From NCBI RefSeq assembly GCF_900142135.1, contig NZ_FQZU01000008.1, positions 146,926 through 210,925 of the forward strand: 64,000 nucleotides of DNA, written 5' to 3'. The translations under genes and the position numbers were made by a program. Shown here one piece after another: positions 1 to 10,400 of the stretch (its first letter is position 1; each line of letters opens with the position of its first letter). This stretch comes from Desulfatibacillum alkenivorans DSM 16219. Its GTDB lineage: Bacteria; Desulfobacterota; Desulfobacteria; Desulfobacterales; Desulfatibacillaceae. The notes under the pieces were generated by a model. The model was not told the origin of the DNA. It ran no database searches and worked only from the letters and a program-made list of their open reading frames with translations.

Positions 1-1
1 A

Positions 2-529
2 GCCTGCCTGTTCGCCCGCAACCTGATGAAAACCAGGGTGGGGCGGGCCTTTATCGCCATCCGGGATTCGGACGTGGCCGCGTCAACCATGGGGGTGAAC
101 CTCATGATATACAAGACCCTGGCCTTTGCCGTCAGCGCGTTTTTCGCGGGACTGGCCGGGGGGCTTTACGCCTTTGTTTTGGGATATATACAGCCCGACA
201 CCTTTAATTTGCTCATGTCCATCATGTTTTTGGCCATGATTGTCGTGGGCGGCCTGGGCTCCATATCGGGCGCCGTCGCCGGGGCGGTTTTGCTGACCTG
301 GCTGGACCTGACCCTGCGCAACGTCCTGGACGTCCCCGTATTGGGGGATTGGCTGAAGAGTCTGTCCCAGTCTTATTTTTCCATAACCGGGGTCAGCAAT
401 ATCCAGTATATTGTATTTGGCTCCATCATGGTTTTGATCATGCTGTTTGAGCCTCTTGGCCTGCACGGCATATGGCTTCGCACCAGGCAGTATTGGAAAG
501 CCCGATCTGACAGGGGGCGCCGCGGTTAA
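2..529 (+). CDS. livM: Branched-chain amino-acid type ABC transporter permease, LivM family (5' truncated by window edge)
   Basis: Inner-membrane permease subunit of a liv-type uptake ABC transporter. The frame is open from base 2, so the true start lies outside the window; 175 residues of the C-terminal half are visible. The segment GRAFIAIRDSDVAA followed by MGVN is the conserved cytoplasmic loop that contacts the ATPases in LivM proteins. It is followed by several hydrophobic segments and the glycine-rich VVGGLGSISGAVAGA stretch typical of the family. The next gene, a second permease, starts about 60 bases downstream, and the binding protein and both ATPases follow on the same strand. Family assignment is firm; the substrate (branched-chain amino acid, amide, urea or aromatic acid) cannot be told from this fragment. 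Confidence 0.93.
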   Translation, partial: ACLFARNLMKTRVGRAFIAIRDSDVAASTMGVNLMIYKTLAFAVSAFFAGLAGGLYAFVLGYIQPDTFNLLMSIMFLAMIVVGGLGSISGAVAGAVLLTWLDLTLRNVLDVPVLGDWLKSLSQSYFSITGVSNIQYIVFGSIMVLIMLFEPLGLHGIWLRTRQYWKARSDRGRRG

Positions 530-591
530 AATTTTTGCAAACCCGCAGGGCGCCGGCTGGGCCGGCGCCTGCCAACGGGTTGGACGGTGAA

Positions 592-1467
592 ATGGCGGAG
601 TTTTTGCAAATAATGCTTAATGGGGTCGCCGCGGGCAGCGGCTACGCCCTTATGGGCATTGCCATGGTCATCATATACAAGACCTCGGAGGTGGTGAACT
701 TCGCCCAGGGGGAGATGGCGCTGGCGTCGGTTTTTTTCACCTATTTGATCCTTCAAAATTACGGAATCCCCTTTGTTTACGCCATGCCTTTGGCCGCTTT
801 GTTCGCGGTGTTTGTGGGCTGTGTGCTGGAGTTTGCGGTTCTAAGGAGAGCCCGGCGGCAAACCACGTTGGGCATGATCATCGTAACCATAGGGCTGGAA
901 ATGATACTCATGGGCCTGGTTTCCTGGAAATTCGGCGCCGATCACAAAGTGATGCCCTTTCCCATTACCGAGTTCGACTCCATTTGGCTGGGGGGCTTTT
1001 ATGTGACCACGTTGGAGGCTGTCACCTTTTCCGTTGTCTGGGCTGTCATGCTGGGCTTGTTTGTGTTTTACCGCTACACCCGTTTAGGCTTGATCATGAA
1101 GGCGACCCAGCAAAACAGGTCCGCGGCCAAACTCATGGGGGTGAGGACCAACCGGGTGCTCATGTTCACCTGGGGCTTGTCTTCCCTAGTCGGCTGCATC
1201 GCCGGCCTGCTTCTGGCCCCCCGGTCCATGGAGCCTTTCATGATGTGGGACCCCATGCTGAAAGGCTTCGCCGGCGCTGTGGTGGGAGGGATGACCTCCA
1301 TACCCGGGGCGGTGTTCGGCGCCTATTTTATAGGCGTAGTGGAAAACCTGTTCGGCCGTTACGCGTCTATGGAATTTAAGTCTGCAGTGGCTTTTGCTTT
1401 AATAGTAATTGTATTGTGTGTTAAACCAAGCGGGATTTTTTCTCGCCATTATGTTAAAAAGGTATAG
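592..1467 (+). CDS. livH: Branched-chain amino-acid type ABC transporter permease, LivH family
   Basis: Second inner-membrane permease of the liv-type transporter, 291 residues, the usual LivH length. The N-terminus (LQIMLNGVAAGSGYALMG), the loop EVVNFAQGEMALAS and the later GAVVGGMTSIPGAVFGAYFIG segment are LivH hallmarks, with about eight hydrophobic segments. The frame is open up to a TTG at 535, but the ATG at 592 is preferred: it follows GGACGGTGA closely, and the residues before it are Ala/Pro-rich and unlike LivH N-termini. It sits between livM and the binding-protein gene, and the five genes probably form one transcript. LivM-LivH would form the heterodimeric channel. Confidence 0.93.
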   Translation: MAEFLQIMLNGVAAGSGYALMGIAMVIIYKTSEVVNFAQGEMALASVFFTYLILQNYGIPFVYAMPLAALFAVFVGCVLEFAVLRRARRQTTLGMIIVTIGLEMILMGLVSWKFGADHKVMPFPITEFDSIWLGGFYVTTLEAVTFSVVWAVMLGLFVFYRYTRLGLIMKATQQNRSAAKLMGVRTNRVLMFTWGLSSLVGCIAGLLLAPRSMEPFMMWDPMLKGFAGAVVGGMTSIPGAVFGAYFIGVVENLFGRYASMEFKSAVAFALIVIVLCVKPSGIFSRHYVKKV

Positions 1468-1506
1468 TTAAACATACTCAAAGCACTCATGGACAGGAGG
1501 ACTGGC

Positions 1507-2697
1507 ATGAGAACACATATTCTTTTAGCATCATTTGCTTTATTCTTTCTGATTGCATGCATGGGCTTTCCCGCCTTTGCGGAAGAGGGCGTGACCGATA
1601 CGGAGATTCATATCGGCCAGTGGGGGCCGCAGACCGGCCCTGCCGCAGCCTGGGGTTCGGTGGCCAGGGGCACGGGCGTTCTTTTTGAAATGATCAACGA
1701 AAAAGGCGGCATTCACGGCAGGAAGATCATCTACCACACTTTCAACGACGCCTACAACCCGGCTCAAACCCTGGCGGGCGTCAAGCAATTGCAGGAAAGC
1801 GTGGGGATTTTCGCCTGGGTGGGGGGGGTGGGTACGGCCCCTGGAATGGCTGTGAAAGACTACCTCATGGAGCGCAAAGTGCCCTGGATCAGCCCGGCTT
1901 CCGGCTCCATGCACTGGATAGATCCCCCGCAAAAATATCTTTTTGCAACCTATCCCCTGTATAAAATGGAAGCCAAGGCTTTATGCCGCTACTCGGTGGA
2001 AATTCTGGGTAAAAACCGGATCGCCATCGCCTATCAAAACGACGACTACGGCGCCAACGGCCTCAAGGGCGCCAAGGAGGAGCTTGCAAAACACGGCCTG
2101 ACGCTGGTCGCCCAAGTACCCGTGGACACGGGGGAAGGCGATCTGAGGCCCCACGCTGCAAAACTCAAGCAGTCGGATGCGGATACGGTCCTCTTGTGGG
2201 TGGCGCCCAAGCACGCCATTGCGTTATTGGGGGCGGCCAAAGCCATGAAGTACGATCCCCAGTGGATGAGCACCAGCACCTGTTCGGACTATCCTTATCT
2301 CTACGATATAAGCAAAGGCCTGTGGGAAGGCGTCATCACCACCTTTTTCGGGGACGGGCCCGACTCCTTCGGCCCCCTCATGCGGGAATATAAAGCCGCC
2401 TACGACAAATTTGCGGCTCCCGGCGAGAGATGGGGCACCTTTTTCACTGCAGGCTTTGGCTTTGCAGAACCCCTGGTGGAAGCCCTGCACCGGTGCGGAC
2501 GGGACCTCTCCCGCGAACGCCTGGTGGAGGAGCTGGAAAAGCTGCAATATTTCCGGGGCGTCATGGGCAGAATCAGCTTTGCCCCCTTTGACCCGGACGA
2601 CCCCATGTGCCGTCAGGGGCAGACCGAAGTGTTTATCGCCAAATGCGTGGAAGACGGCGATATGGTCCAGTTGACTGATTGGCTGAAAATCGACTGA
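1507..2697 (+). CDS. Periplasmic substrate-binding protein of the liv-type ABC transporter
   Basis: Solute-binding protein of the periplasmic-binding-protein type 1 fold (Peripla_BP_6/LivK-like), 396 residues. The N-terminus is a signal peptide with a long hydrophobic run ending AFA before EEGVTDTEI; an LIAC tetrapeptide at about residues 15-18 could instead be a lipobox. The mature start (TEIHIGQWGPQTGPAAAWG) and NDAYNPAQTLAGVKQL are typical of amino-acid and amide binding proteins. ATG 1507 is chosen because an ACAGGAGG ribosome-binding site lies seven bases upstream; the ATG at 1489 has none. It lies between livH and livG, an order (M-H-binding protein-G-F) that marks it as the receptor. 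Ligand unknown. Confidence 0.92.
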   Translation: MRTHILLASFALFFLIACMGFPAFAEEGVTDTEIHIGQWGPQTGPAAAWGSVARGTGVLFEMINEKGGIHGRKIIYHTFNDAYNPAQTLAGVKQLQESVGIFAWVGGVGTAPGMAVKDYLMERKVPWISPASGSMHWIDPPQKYLFATYPLYKMEAKALCRYSVEILGKNRIAIAYQNDDYGANGLKGAKEELAKHGLTLVAQVPVDTGEGDLRPHAAKLKQSDADTVLLWVAPKHAIALLGAAKAMKYDPQWMSTSTCSDYPYLYDISKGLWEGVITTFFGDGPDSFGPLMREYKAAYDKFAAPGERWGTFFTAGFGFAEPLVEALHRCGRDLSRERLVEELEKLQYFRGVMGRISFAPFDPDDPMCRQGQTEVFIAKCVEDGDMVQLTDWLKID

Positions 2698-2811
2698 TTT
2701 CGCGGAGCCTTTCCGGAAGGCCTGCAAACCGCCCGGGCGTTAATAAAAAGCCTTTGTAGCAGTCGTTGCGTATCGGCGGGCGAAGCGGCCCCGGCTTTAA
2801 AAGGATAGTGC

Positions 2812-3603
2812 ATGGCGTTTTTCAGGGTGGAAGAACTTTCCATGTGGTTCGGGGGGCTGGCGGCTCTGGACGGGGTTGGATTTGAAATCCTGCAAGGCTC
2901 GATTTTTTCCGTCATAGGCCCCAACGGGGCTGGCAAGACCACGCTTTTCAACTGCATCAACGGAATCTACAAGCCCGCAAGCGGCTCCATCCTCTTGAAC
3001 GGCCGGGAACTGACCGGCCAAAAACCCCACGCCATCGCCAAATTGGGCGTCGCACGAACGTTCCAGAATATTGAACTGTTCTCGCAAATGACGCTCATGG
3101 AGAATCTCATGCTGGGCAGGCACCTGTTTATGAAAACCGGCCTGTTTCGAGGGGGCTTCATGTGGGGAAGAAAATCCTTTGCAGGGCGGGAGGAGGTTCT
3201 CCATCGAAAAAAGGCGGGAGAACTCATTGAATTGCTGGAGCTTCAGGAGTACAGGGGGCGGCCCGTGGGCGCCCTGCCGTACGGAATTCAAAAAAGGGTG
3301 GAGCTTGGAAGGGCTCTGGCCATGGAGCCCAAACTGATTTTGCTGGACGAGCCGTGCGCCGGAATGAACGCCGAAGAAAGGCGCGACATGATCATGCGCA
3401 TTAAAACCGTGAAAGAGGCCTTGGGGGCCGCCGTTTTTTTGATCGAGCACGACATGGCGATTGTCATGGACATATCCGATCAGGTTCTGGTCATGAACTT
3501 CGGCAAGCCGGTCGCCCAGGGGACTCCCGGCCAGGTGCAGGCTCACCCCGAGGTGGCGGCCGCTTATTTGGGGGAGGACGACCCGGATGAATGCCTCGCT
3601 TGA
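2812..3603 (+). CDS. livG: ABC transporter ATP-binding protein, LivG family
   Basis: Cytoplasmic ATPase that drives the liv-type transporter, 263 residues. Walker A is GPNGAGKTT at about residues 38-46, the signature region reads LPYGIQKRVELGRALA (a LivG-type variant of LSGGQ), Walker B is LILLDEPCAGMN, and the switch His follows in FLIEHDMAIVMDISD. The C-terminus LGEDD is the usual LivG ending. The start follows a 114-base gap after the binding-protein gene, and the 3' end overlaps livF by 17 bases, which suggests translational coupling. Family assignment is certain. Confidence 0.95.
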   Translation: MAFFRVEELSMWFGGLAALDGVGFEILQGSIFSVIGPNGAGKTTLFNCINGIYKPASGSILLNGRELTGQKPHAIAKLGVARTFQNIELFSQMTLMENLMLGRHLFMKTGLFRGGFMWGRKSFAGREEVLHRKKAGELIELLELQEYRGRPVGALPYGIQKRVELGRALAMEPKLILLDEPCAGMNAEERRDMIMRIKTVKEALGAAVFLIEHDMAIVMDISDQVLVMNFGKPVAQGTPGQVQAHPEVAAAYLGEDDPDECLA

Positions 3604-4336
3604 GCTAAAAGACGTTCAAACCGGCTACGGCCTCATACAGGCGGTGCGAGGGGCGTCCTTTGCTGTCAGGCGGGGGAGCGTCACAGCGTTATTGGGCAAC
3701 AACGGCGCGGGAAAATCCACGCTCCTGAAAACCGTCATGGGTTTGATTCCCGGCCAGCCCCAAAAAGGCGAAATCCTCCTGGACGGCGAACGCATCAACG
3801 GCATGGACACGGAAAGCATCGTCCGTCTGGGCGTCTCCTATGTGCCGGAGAACAGGGCTGTCTTTCATCAGCTTAGCGTGCAGGACAACCTGATCATGGG
3901 CGCTCACGTCCGGAAAGACCGCCGCGCCTTAAAAACCGACCTGGAACGGATATACGAATTTTTCCCCATCCTGGCGGACAGGGTTAACCAGCCGGCCGGA
4001 ACCCTTTCCGGCGGCGAGCAGCAAATGCTGGCCATCAGCCGGGCCATGATGTCCAGGCCGCGCCTGTTGCTCCTGGACGAACCCTCTTTGGGGCTGTCTC
4101 CATTTCTTGTTCGCAAAATATTTCACATTATAAGGATCATCCGGAACCAGGGCGTAACCATTTTGCTTGTGGAGCAGAATGTGCGCAAAGCTCTGGCGAT
4201 AGCAGATTACGCCCTGGTTATGGAAAGCGGCAGGCTTGTCAGCGCAGGGCCAAGCACTGACTTGAAAAACGATCCAAGGATAAAGGATTTCTACCTGGGA
4301 TTAAATATCCGGGAAACGCAGGAACCTTCCTGCTAA
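3587..4336 (+). CDS. livF: ABC transporter ATP-binding protein, LivF family
   Basis: Second ATPase of the liv-type transporter, 249 residues. Walker A is GNNGAGKST, the signature is TLSGGEQQMLAISRAMM, Walker B is LLLLDEPSLGLSP and the switch region is LLVEQNVRKAL, all LivF-like (the LVEQN form separates LivF from LivG). The start codon lies inside the last codons of livG (17-base overlap). It is the last gene of the transporter operon. No clear intrinsic terminator was found in the 576-base gap after it. Confidence 0.95.
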   Translation: MNASLELKDVQTGYGLIQAVRGASFAVRRGSVTALLGNNGAGKSTLLKTVMGLIPGQPQKGEILLDGERINGMDTESIVRLGVSYVPENRAVFHQLSVQDNLIMGAHVRKDRRALKTDLERIYEFFPILADRVNQPAGTLSGGEQQMLAISRAMMSRPRLLLLDEPSLGLSPFLVRKIFHIIRIIRNQGVTILLVEQNVRKALAIADYALVMESGRLVSAGPSTDLKNDPRIKDFYLGLNIRETQEPSC

Positions 4337-4912
4337 TTGAAGATCGTTCTTACGGCGGACCGGCGGCTCCCTGGTTGGTTTATTCAAAAAACTACGAGTT
4401 CATAAGAAAGCGGACCTGCATCAAAAGCGCTGGATCGTTTTGAGAAGGGGGGGACGGACAGCCGATTTACTTGTTTCGCCAACCAATTGATAATAATGTT
4501 GATTTAAGAGATAGCGGGACGGGGGCGGGCTCTTGAAGGGGTTGGCGGCAAACTTTTCAATCCGCTTTTTACTTTCTTGGGGGGGATGAGATATTCAGGA
4601 ATTTTTCGTGTATGGCTGATCATGATTGACGAGGGCCGCCCGGTGAAATATGCTTAAGGATTGAAGGTATTAAATTTATGCCTCCAGCGTCCTGTTCATT
4701 GCCTGCTGAATACGAGTGAAATGCCGCGGCTGGCTGCCGAACAGGTCCATTCAGATGAAGTCGTTTGAATTTTTGCCTGAAAAGTTGTACGAATAAGAGT
4801 TTGAAGCTGCTCCCGCCGTTGCAGTTGGGCAAGGCTCCGTCACGCGGGCTTTTGCCTGTCTAATCGAGGGAATACATACTGGTGAAGAATCGTAGAAAGG
4901 AAGGGACGAGCT
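4337..4912. other. Gene-free stretch of 576 bases between livF and the STAS gene
   Basis: No frame here has family-like composition or a convincing ribosome-binding site. It has an AT-rich patch near 4480-4515 and a short inverted pair GGCAA/TTGCC around 4827-4857 that could fold. The promoter of the partner-switching genes presumably lies here, but no strong -35/-10 pair was recognised, and no riboswitch consensus was recognised either. Confidence 0.5.
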
Positions 4913-5251
4913 ATGGAATTGACTGTGGTGCAGTCGAGTGACGCTTATACCCATCTGGCATTGGCCGGCAGGCTGGATGTCGCGGGCGAACAGGCTGTTG
5001 GGACGGAATTTGCCGCTTATGCAGGCGCCGGAAAGTCCCTGATCGTTGACCTGAGCCAGGTTTCCTTCTTGGCTTCCCTGGGCATCAGGATGCTTTTCCA
5101 GGGCGCGAAAACGCTGTTTGCCGGGGGCGCAAAAATGGTTTTGTTAAATCCCCAGCCTCTGGTGGAGGAAATCCTGCAGACCGCCGGTCTCACGGAGCTC
5201 ATGCCTATCACCCACGACGAAGGCGAAGCCCAGACCATCGCAAAGGGATAG
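4913..5251 (+). CDS. STAS-domain anti-sigma factor antagonist (SpoIIAA/RsbV-like)
   Basis: Small cytoplasmic STAS protein of 112 residues, the standard length for SpoIIAA/RsbV-type antagonists. The core is SLIVDLSQVSFLASLGIRML; by position, Ser55 in ASLG corresponds to the serine that the partner kinase phosphorylates in the family. It begins after AAGGAAGGG. The next two genes encode the matching HATPase kinase and a SpoIIE-type phosphatase, so the three form a partner-switching unit: kinase and phosphatase set the phosphorylation of this protein, which then does or does not sequester the kinase. The final target (a sigma factor or another effector) is not encoded beside it. Confidence 0.88.
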   Translation: MELTVVQSSDAYTHLALAGRLDVAGEQAVGTEFAAYAGAGKSLIVDLSQVSFLASLGIRMLFQGAKTLFAGGAKMVLLNPQPLVEEILQTAGLTELMPITHDEGEAQTIAKG

Positions 5252-5335
5252 AACCTTCCCTTGGCAATTCGCGTTGGCTTTAGCGGCGTTATCGTGAATC
5301 ACTAACTTGCCGCGCCCGCCCCGGCGGGGTTTGGC

Positions 5336-5800
5336 ATGGAAGGGGATGCAGGCTGTGCTATGGCCCGGGTTTTGGAAATTGCTTTAAAAAGCGACTATGA
5401 TGAGCTTGGACGCATTTGTATATCCGTCAATGAGTTTCTTGAGTCTCATGAACTTAGTCCAAGGGTGCTGTACGGCGTCAATCTGGCCCTTGAAGAAATT
5501 CTGACCAATATTTTCAAATACGGTTATGACGACGAGTGCAAGGACCACGATATCTCCGTGCGCCTGGAAGTGGAGGGGCCGGGAGTTTCCGTGCAGATCG
5601 TCGACGACGGAAACAGCTTCGACCTGGAAAAAGCTCCGGAGCCGGATTTATCCATCCCCATATCGGAACGCACCATCGGCGGCCTTGGCATCCACCTGGT
5701 TCGCAATATGCTGGATACCATTAATTACCAACGGGTGGACGATAAGAATATTATAGAACTTAGCATCAAGGGAGAGGCCGCTTGCAGCGGTAAAGATTAG
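5336..5800 (+). CDS. Anti-sigma regulatory serine kinase (HATPase_c_2, RsbW/SpoIIAB-like)
   Basis: GHKL-type ATPase of 154 residues. The N box is NLALEEILTNIFKYGY, the G1 box is VQIVDDGNSFD and the G2 region is RTIGGLGIHLVRNMLD, as in RsbW/SpoIIAB kinases that phosphorylate STAS antagonists. The ATG at 5336 has GGGG six bases upstream; the ATG at 5360 (MARVLEIALKSDYDEL) is an equally reasonable start and fits homologue N-termini better. It lies 84 bases after the STAS gene and 2 bases before the phosphatase gene. Assignment rests on all three ATP-binding motifs and the neighbours. Confidence 0.88.
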   Translation: MEGDAGCAMARVLEIALKSDYDELGRICISVNEFLESHELSPRVLYGVNLALEEILTNIFKYGYDDECKDHDISVRLEVEGPGVSVQIVDDGNSFDLEKAPEPDLSIPISERTIGGLGIHLVRNMLDTINYQRVDDKNIIELSIKGEAACSGKD

Positions 5801-5802
5801 TC

Positions 5803-7452
5803 ATGGAAGCCACCGACCAATCAGAACAGGCCGTAAGGCTGAAAAAGCTGATCGAAGCCAACCAGACCATTGCCAGGGTTGAGTCTTTGGAAGAACTTTT
5901 TCCCATGCTCATGAGCCTTGCCAAGGAAGTGACCAACGCCGAGGCCTCGTCCATCATGCGGTATCGGCCCAACCGGAATGTGCTTGAGTTTGAGTTGGCG
6001 TCCAATGAAGGGGCGGGCAACCTGGACAAGATTCTCCGGGAAAAAATCACCCTGAAGCTGGGCGAGGGCGTTGCAGGCTGGGTGGGCGAGAACAGAGAAT
6101 CGGTCAATATTCGGGACGCCCAGAACGACCCAAGGTTCTCCCGCCGCGCCGACAGCGAAACCGGGTTCGTCACCCGCGCCATCCTGTGCTCCCCCATTTT
6201 GCACGAAAACGAGTTGCTGGGCGTGGTCCAGGTTCTGAACCCCAAAAGCTCGAGGAATTTTGACGACGGCGACCTGGAAATCCTGGAGGCCTTCGCCGGC
6301 CTGGCCGCCGTGGCCATCGTCCGGTCAAGGCTGTTGGAAAACCTCATCGCCCAGGAGAAGCTCCAGGCCGCCAAAAACGCGGCAGACATTGTGGAGGCGG
6401 CTGCAGACGCCATCATCACCTTTGGCATTGAAAGCCTTCGCATCCGGGGAATCAACCCCGCAGCCATGCGCATTTTCGGCTACGACCACGACGAATTCAT
6501 GGACATGTCCATGCTGGCATTGCTGGAGCACGGGGAGGAAGAGGACATCCTGGACCGTATATTCTCCGGCGAACTGCACGAACTGCCCGGCCTGCGAAAA
6601 AGCGGGGAAGCCTTTCCCATGGAAGCGGTGGTTCGCATCGGCGGCAAGCAGGGCGAAGAGTTTTTCATAGGAACCTTTCGGGACGTCACCAAGAAAAACG
6701 AGGCCCTTCGCAAGCTGTACTCCGAGCTGTCCAAGGCCGCTGACTACGTAAAAACCCTGCTGCCCTCCCCCATAACGGACGGGCCTTTAAGGGCGCACTG
6801 GCGGTTTATACCGTCCACGTCCCTGGGCGGAGACTCCTTCGGCTACCATTGGGTGGATGAAGAACATTTCGCCATATACCTGCTGGATGTGTGCGGCCAC
6901 GGGGTTCATGCTGCGCTGCTTTCCGTGTCCGTTATCAATGTGCTTCAGTCCCAATCCCTGCCCGGCACTGATTTTAAGGAGCCGGATCAGGTGCTGAACG
7001 CCCTGAACAACGCCTTTCCCATGGAACGGCATAACGAAATGTACTTTACCATGTGGTACGGGGTTTATAACCGGAAAACCCGCACCCTGGTTTACGCCAG
7101 CGGGGGGCATCCGCCCGCCCTGCTCATGACCAGCGGCCCCAAAGGGCGCATCCGCCCCATCGGCCTTAAGACCCCCAACATGTTCATTGGCGGCATGCCC
7201 AACGTCAAATATAAAAAGAACGAAGTCAAGATCGAAGGCCAATGCCGCTTGTTCGTCTTTTCCGACGGCGTCTACGAGATCGAAACGCCCGAAGGGGTTA
7301 TGTGGAAGTATGAGGAGTTCCAGGATTTTATGGTCAACGTGCCTCCCAATGAAGGGGCGGAGATGGACCGCCTTTTTGGACATGCGAAAAAGCTGTGTGG
7401 AGAGGACACCCTGGACGACGATTTTTCCATCATGGAAGTAGTCTTTGATTAA
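5803..7452 (+). CDS. GAF-PAS-SpoIIE serine phosphatase (RsbU/RsbP-like)
   Basis: Signal-gated PP2C-type phosphatase, 549 residues. A GAF domain occupies roughly residues 15-180 (LGEGVAGWVGENRESVNIRD), a PAS domain about 195-300 (INPAAMRIFGYDHDEFMD) and the SpoIIE phosphatase domain about 310-549. Metal-site motifs GGDSFGYHW and LLDVCGHGVHAALLSV are present, as are VYASGGHPPALL and FVFSDGVYEIETPEG. It follows the kinase gene by 2 bases. The expected role is to dephosphorylate the STAS antagonist in response to whatever GAF and PAS sense. Its last four bases overlap the end of the convergent histidine kinase gene. Confidence 0.9.
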   Translation: MEATDQSEQAVRLKKLIEANQTIARVESLEELFPMLMSLAKEVTNAEASSIMRYRPNRNVLEFELASNEGAGNLDKILREKITLKLGEGVAGWVGENRESVNIRDAQNDPRFSRRADSETGFVTRAILCSPILHENELLGVVQVLNPKSSRNFDDGDLEILEAFAGLAAVAIVRSRLLENLIAQEKLQAAKNAADIVEAAADAIITFGIESLRIRGINPAAMRIFGYDHDEFMDMSMLALLEHGEEEDILDRIFSGELHELPGLRKSGEAFPMEAVVRIGGKQGEEFFIGTFRDVTKKNEALRKLYSELSKAADYVKTLLPSPITDGPLRAHWRFIPSTSLGGDSFGYHWVDEEHFAIYLLDVCGHGVHAALLSVSVINVLQSQSLPGTDFKEPDQVLNALNNAFPMERHNEMYFTMWYGVYNRKTRTLVYASGGHPPALLMTSGPKGRIRPIGLKTPNMFIGGMPNVKYKKNEVKIEGQCRLFVFSDGVYEIETPEGVMWKYEEFQDFMVNVPPNEGAEMDRLFGHAKKLCGEDTLDDDFSIMEVVFD

Positions 7453-10400
7453 ATCGGCGGGCTTTGTTTGCTGGAGAACTCATCCCGGACGGCGGTTATG
7501 GGCAGGTGGATGATGAATGTGGTCCCTTTGCCGGGCAGCGACTCCACGCGCATGGCGCCCCGGTGTTTTTCCACAATGATAAAATAAGAAACGGACAAAC
7601 CCAGGCCAGTGCCCTGGCCCACCCCTTTGGTGGTGAAAAAAGGCTCAAACACCCTTTTTCTCACATCCTCAGGCATCCCGTTCCCATTATCTTCAACCTC
7701 CAGCCTCACCATATCGCCTTCTTTTTTTAGTCGAAGCGTAAAACAAGGCTGGCCCGCGCTGTAGGTTTTTTCCGCCATGGCTACGGCGCCGTTTTTCAAC
7801 AGGTTTAAAAGAACTTGCTGAATGTTCGTGGCTTCGCATTCAACCAGGGGAAGGCCGTCTTCAAACTCCCTTTCGATCTTGATCTTTTTAAAGTCATAAT
7901 CCCTTTTCAGATCGTAATCGCTGGACGCAAGCTCCAGGGTTTTTTCCACCAGCGCCTTTAGATCGTGAGCCAGGAACAAAGACTCGGTCTTTCTGGAAAA
8001 GCCGAGCATATTGTCTACAATCGCCGCAGCTCTCTGGCCTGATTCCCTGATGTTATTCAGCATGGTGAATATGCCGCGGTTCTCCATATAGGCCTTGATG
8101 CTCCCAAGGTCCATGCCCAGATTCGAGGCTTCTTTCAGATTCGCAGGAAGATTTTCCGACAAGCGGTTAAGCAGCACCTCCGCGTTTTGAATCATGCCGG
8201 CCAGGGGATTGTTGATTTCGTGGGCCATGCCGGCGGCGAGTCCTCCAACCGAAAGCATTTTTTCCGATTGAATCATCATTTCCTCGATACGCATCTGTTC
8301 CGTTACGTCGTCAAGCCGGATCACGGCGCCGCCCCGGTCTTCAGACGTCAAAGGATAAATGGTGACGTCCAGGAATTGCTGCCGTCCTTGTATCTTTACC
8401 GGAACGTTGGTTTCTTTGTGCGGCTTGCCGGTGCTCTGGGATTTTTGCACCAGATCGCATAAAGTCAGAATGTGGGAAAACGTTTCCCTCAAGGTCCTCC
8501 CCAGGGCCTGGGATTCCCCAATCCCGCTGAATTTTTCCGCTCCCAGGTTCCAGTGGGTTATTTCTCCGTTTTCATCCACCCCGATCAATGCAGACGGCAT
8601 GGAATTGATGATATCGCTCAACAAGCGGCGCAAGCGGGTCATTTCACGCTCCGCCTCTTGTCTGCTGGTCAGGTCCCGGCAATTGACCACAATGCCGTTA
8701 ATCCCCGGGGTCTCTAACAGGGAGACCACAAGGACCTGGTAATGCACATACTCGCCGGAAGCGTTTATCAGCCTGGCGTCCTCTATGGTGAATGTTTCCC
8801 CTTCCGACTGCATGGCGCGATGGAGCACCTCCTCAAATTCAAGCTGGTCTTCCGGATGGATGAACGTTTGGTAATCCGCTCCAATAAACTGATTGTAATC
8901 AAAACCGGAAAGGCGAGCCGTTGAGGGGCTTACATATTTTATGGTCATTTCCGGGGAAAATATGGATATGCTATCCGAGGTGTGTTCCGTGATGGCCCGG
9001 AACATTTCCTCGCTTTGGCGGATATCCCGAAGCAGCAACAGGGAGTTCAGGGCTTCTCCTATACGCAGGCCTATTTCATTGAAAAGATTTTTCTCCCAAT
9101 CCGTCCACTCTCGGGAGTGGGAGCATTGGTGCAGGCCGAACAACCAGGGCTTGCCTGTTTGCGGAAACATGGCCACGGCAAGCAAGGACTGCACTTTCAA
9201 CCGGTTTTCCGGGTCTATGTCCAAATCGCCCGGCTCAAAGTATTGCTCCCCAGGAGCTTTTGTCTCTATATACCCGGCGAACATACGCGCCATCCCCGGC
9301 GTCATGGGAATGTCCCTCCTCTGGATTTCCGGATTTTCATATTCAGGCCTGGCGCGCTCCCAACTGATCTGAATCGAGGGGGCCTCCGGGTCCAAAGGAT
9401 AAAGAAGCCACGCCCGGTCGCACTGGAAAACATCCAGAACCTCCCCCAGCACCTTGTCCAGGGCCTCCTCCAATTCCTGTTCTCCGGACAATTCCTGCTC
9501 CACCCGAGTCAGGTGCTTGAAAAAGGTCAGGTGCTCCTGCACCTTTTCCTCCGCTTCCTTCCTTTCCGTGATGTCCGTGCAGCAGCCTTCAATGGCGATT
9601 ATGCTTCCTTCTTCGTCAAACACTCCGGTGTTGGTCTGGTAAATCCAACGCTCCTTTCCGTTTTTATCCACGATTTTGTATTCATAGGAGGGAGGAACCT
9701 TGCCTGCCAGCAGGCTCTCCCATTCCCTTTTGAACATGGGAATCCAATCCGGATGGACAATTTCTTTGATGATCTTTGGCGTGCTGAGAATCTCCTCGGG
9801 AGTGTAACCGAATATCAGTTTTGAGGCTTGGCTGCAGTATTCGTATTTTCCGTCGGGAATGCTCATGCGATAGACCACCTCATTGAGACGATCCAATAAA
9901 CCGGCAAAACGCTGCTCGCTGGCCATCAGCGCCCGGGTCTGGATTTGCACCTGCCTTTTTAGCACGCGGGTCCACAAATAAGCCATGAGCAGCAAAAAAA
10001 TGAGAGGCAGAATCACCCATAAAAGATACTTTTTAAGCATCTTTGAAGCAGGCTCAGGTTCAAACACTCCAAACCATTTTCTGTGGATTTGTTCAAATTC
10101 CCCGGAGGCCCTAAGGATTCTCAATCCTTCGTTCAATCCCGCCAACAAGGATGCGTCCCCTTCCCGAACGGCGAAGCAATATTCCCGGGGTAATATGGGC
10201 GGCCCAACGGTGACTAAATTATTCAGCCCATTTTTCCGGGCGTAGTAAAGCCCCTGCATTTTAGGAACCAGGGCGCAATCCGCTTTGCCTGAAGCAACCA
10301 ATTTAAGGACGCCGCTTTGATCCCGGGCCGTCAATATCTGCTTCCCTAATTTCTGACTCAGGACATAGTCGTGCATGATATCCCCCTCCTGCACGGCTAT

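Noticed and set aside
4620..4954. Short minus-strand frames in the gap before the STAS gene
   Set aside because: No ribosome-binding site and no recognisable protein features; composition resembles non-coding DNA.
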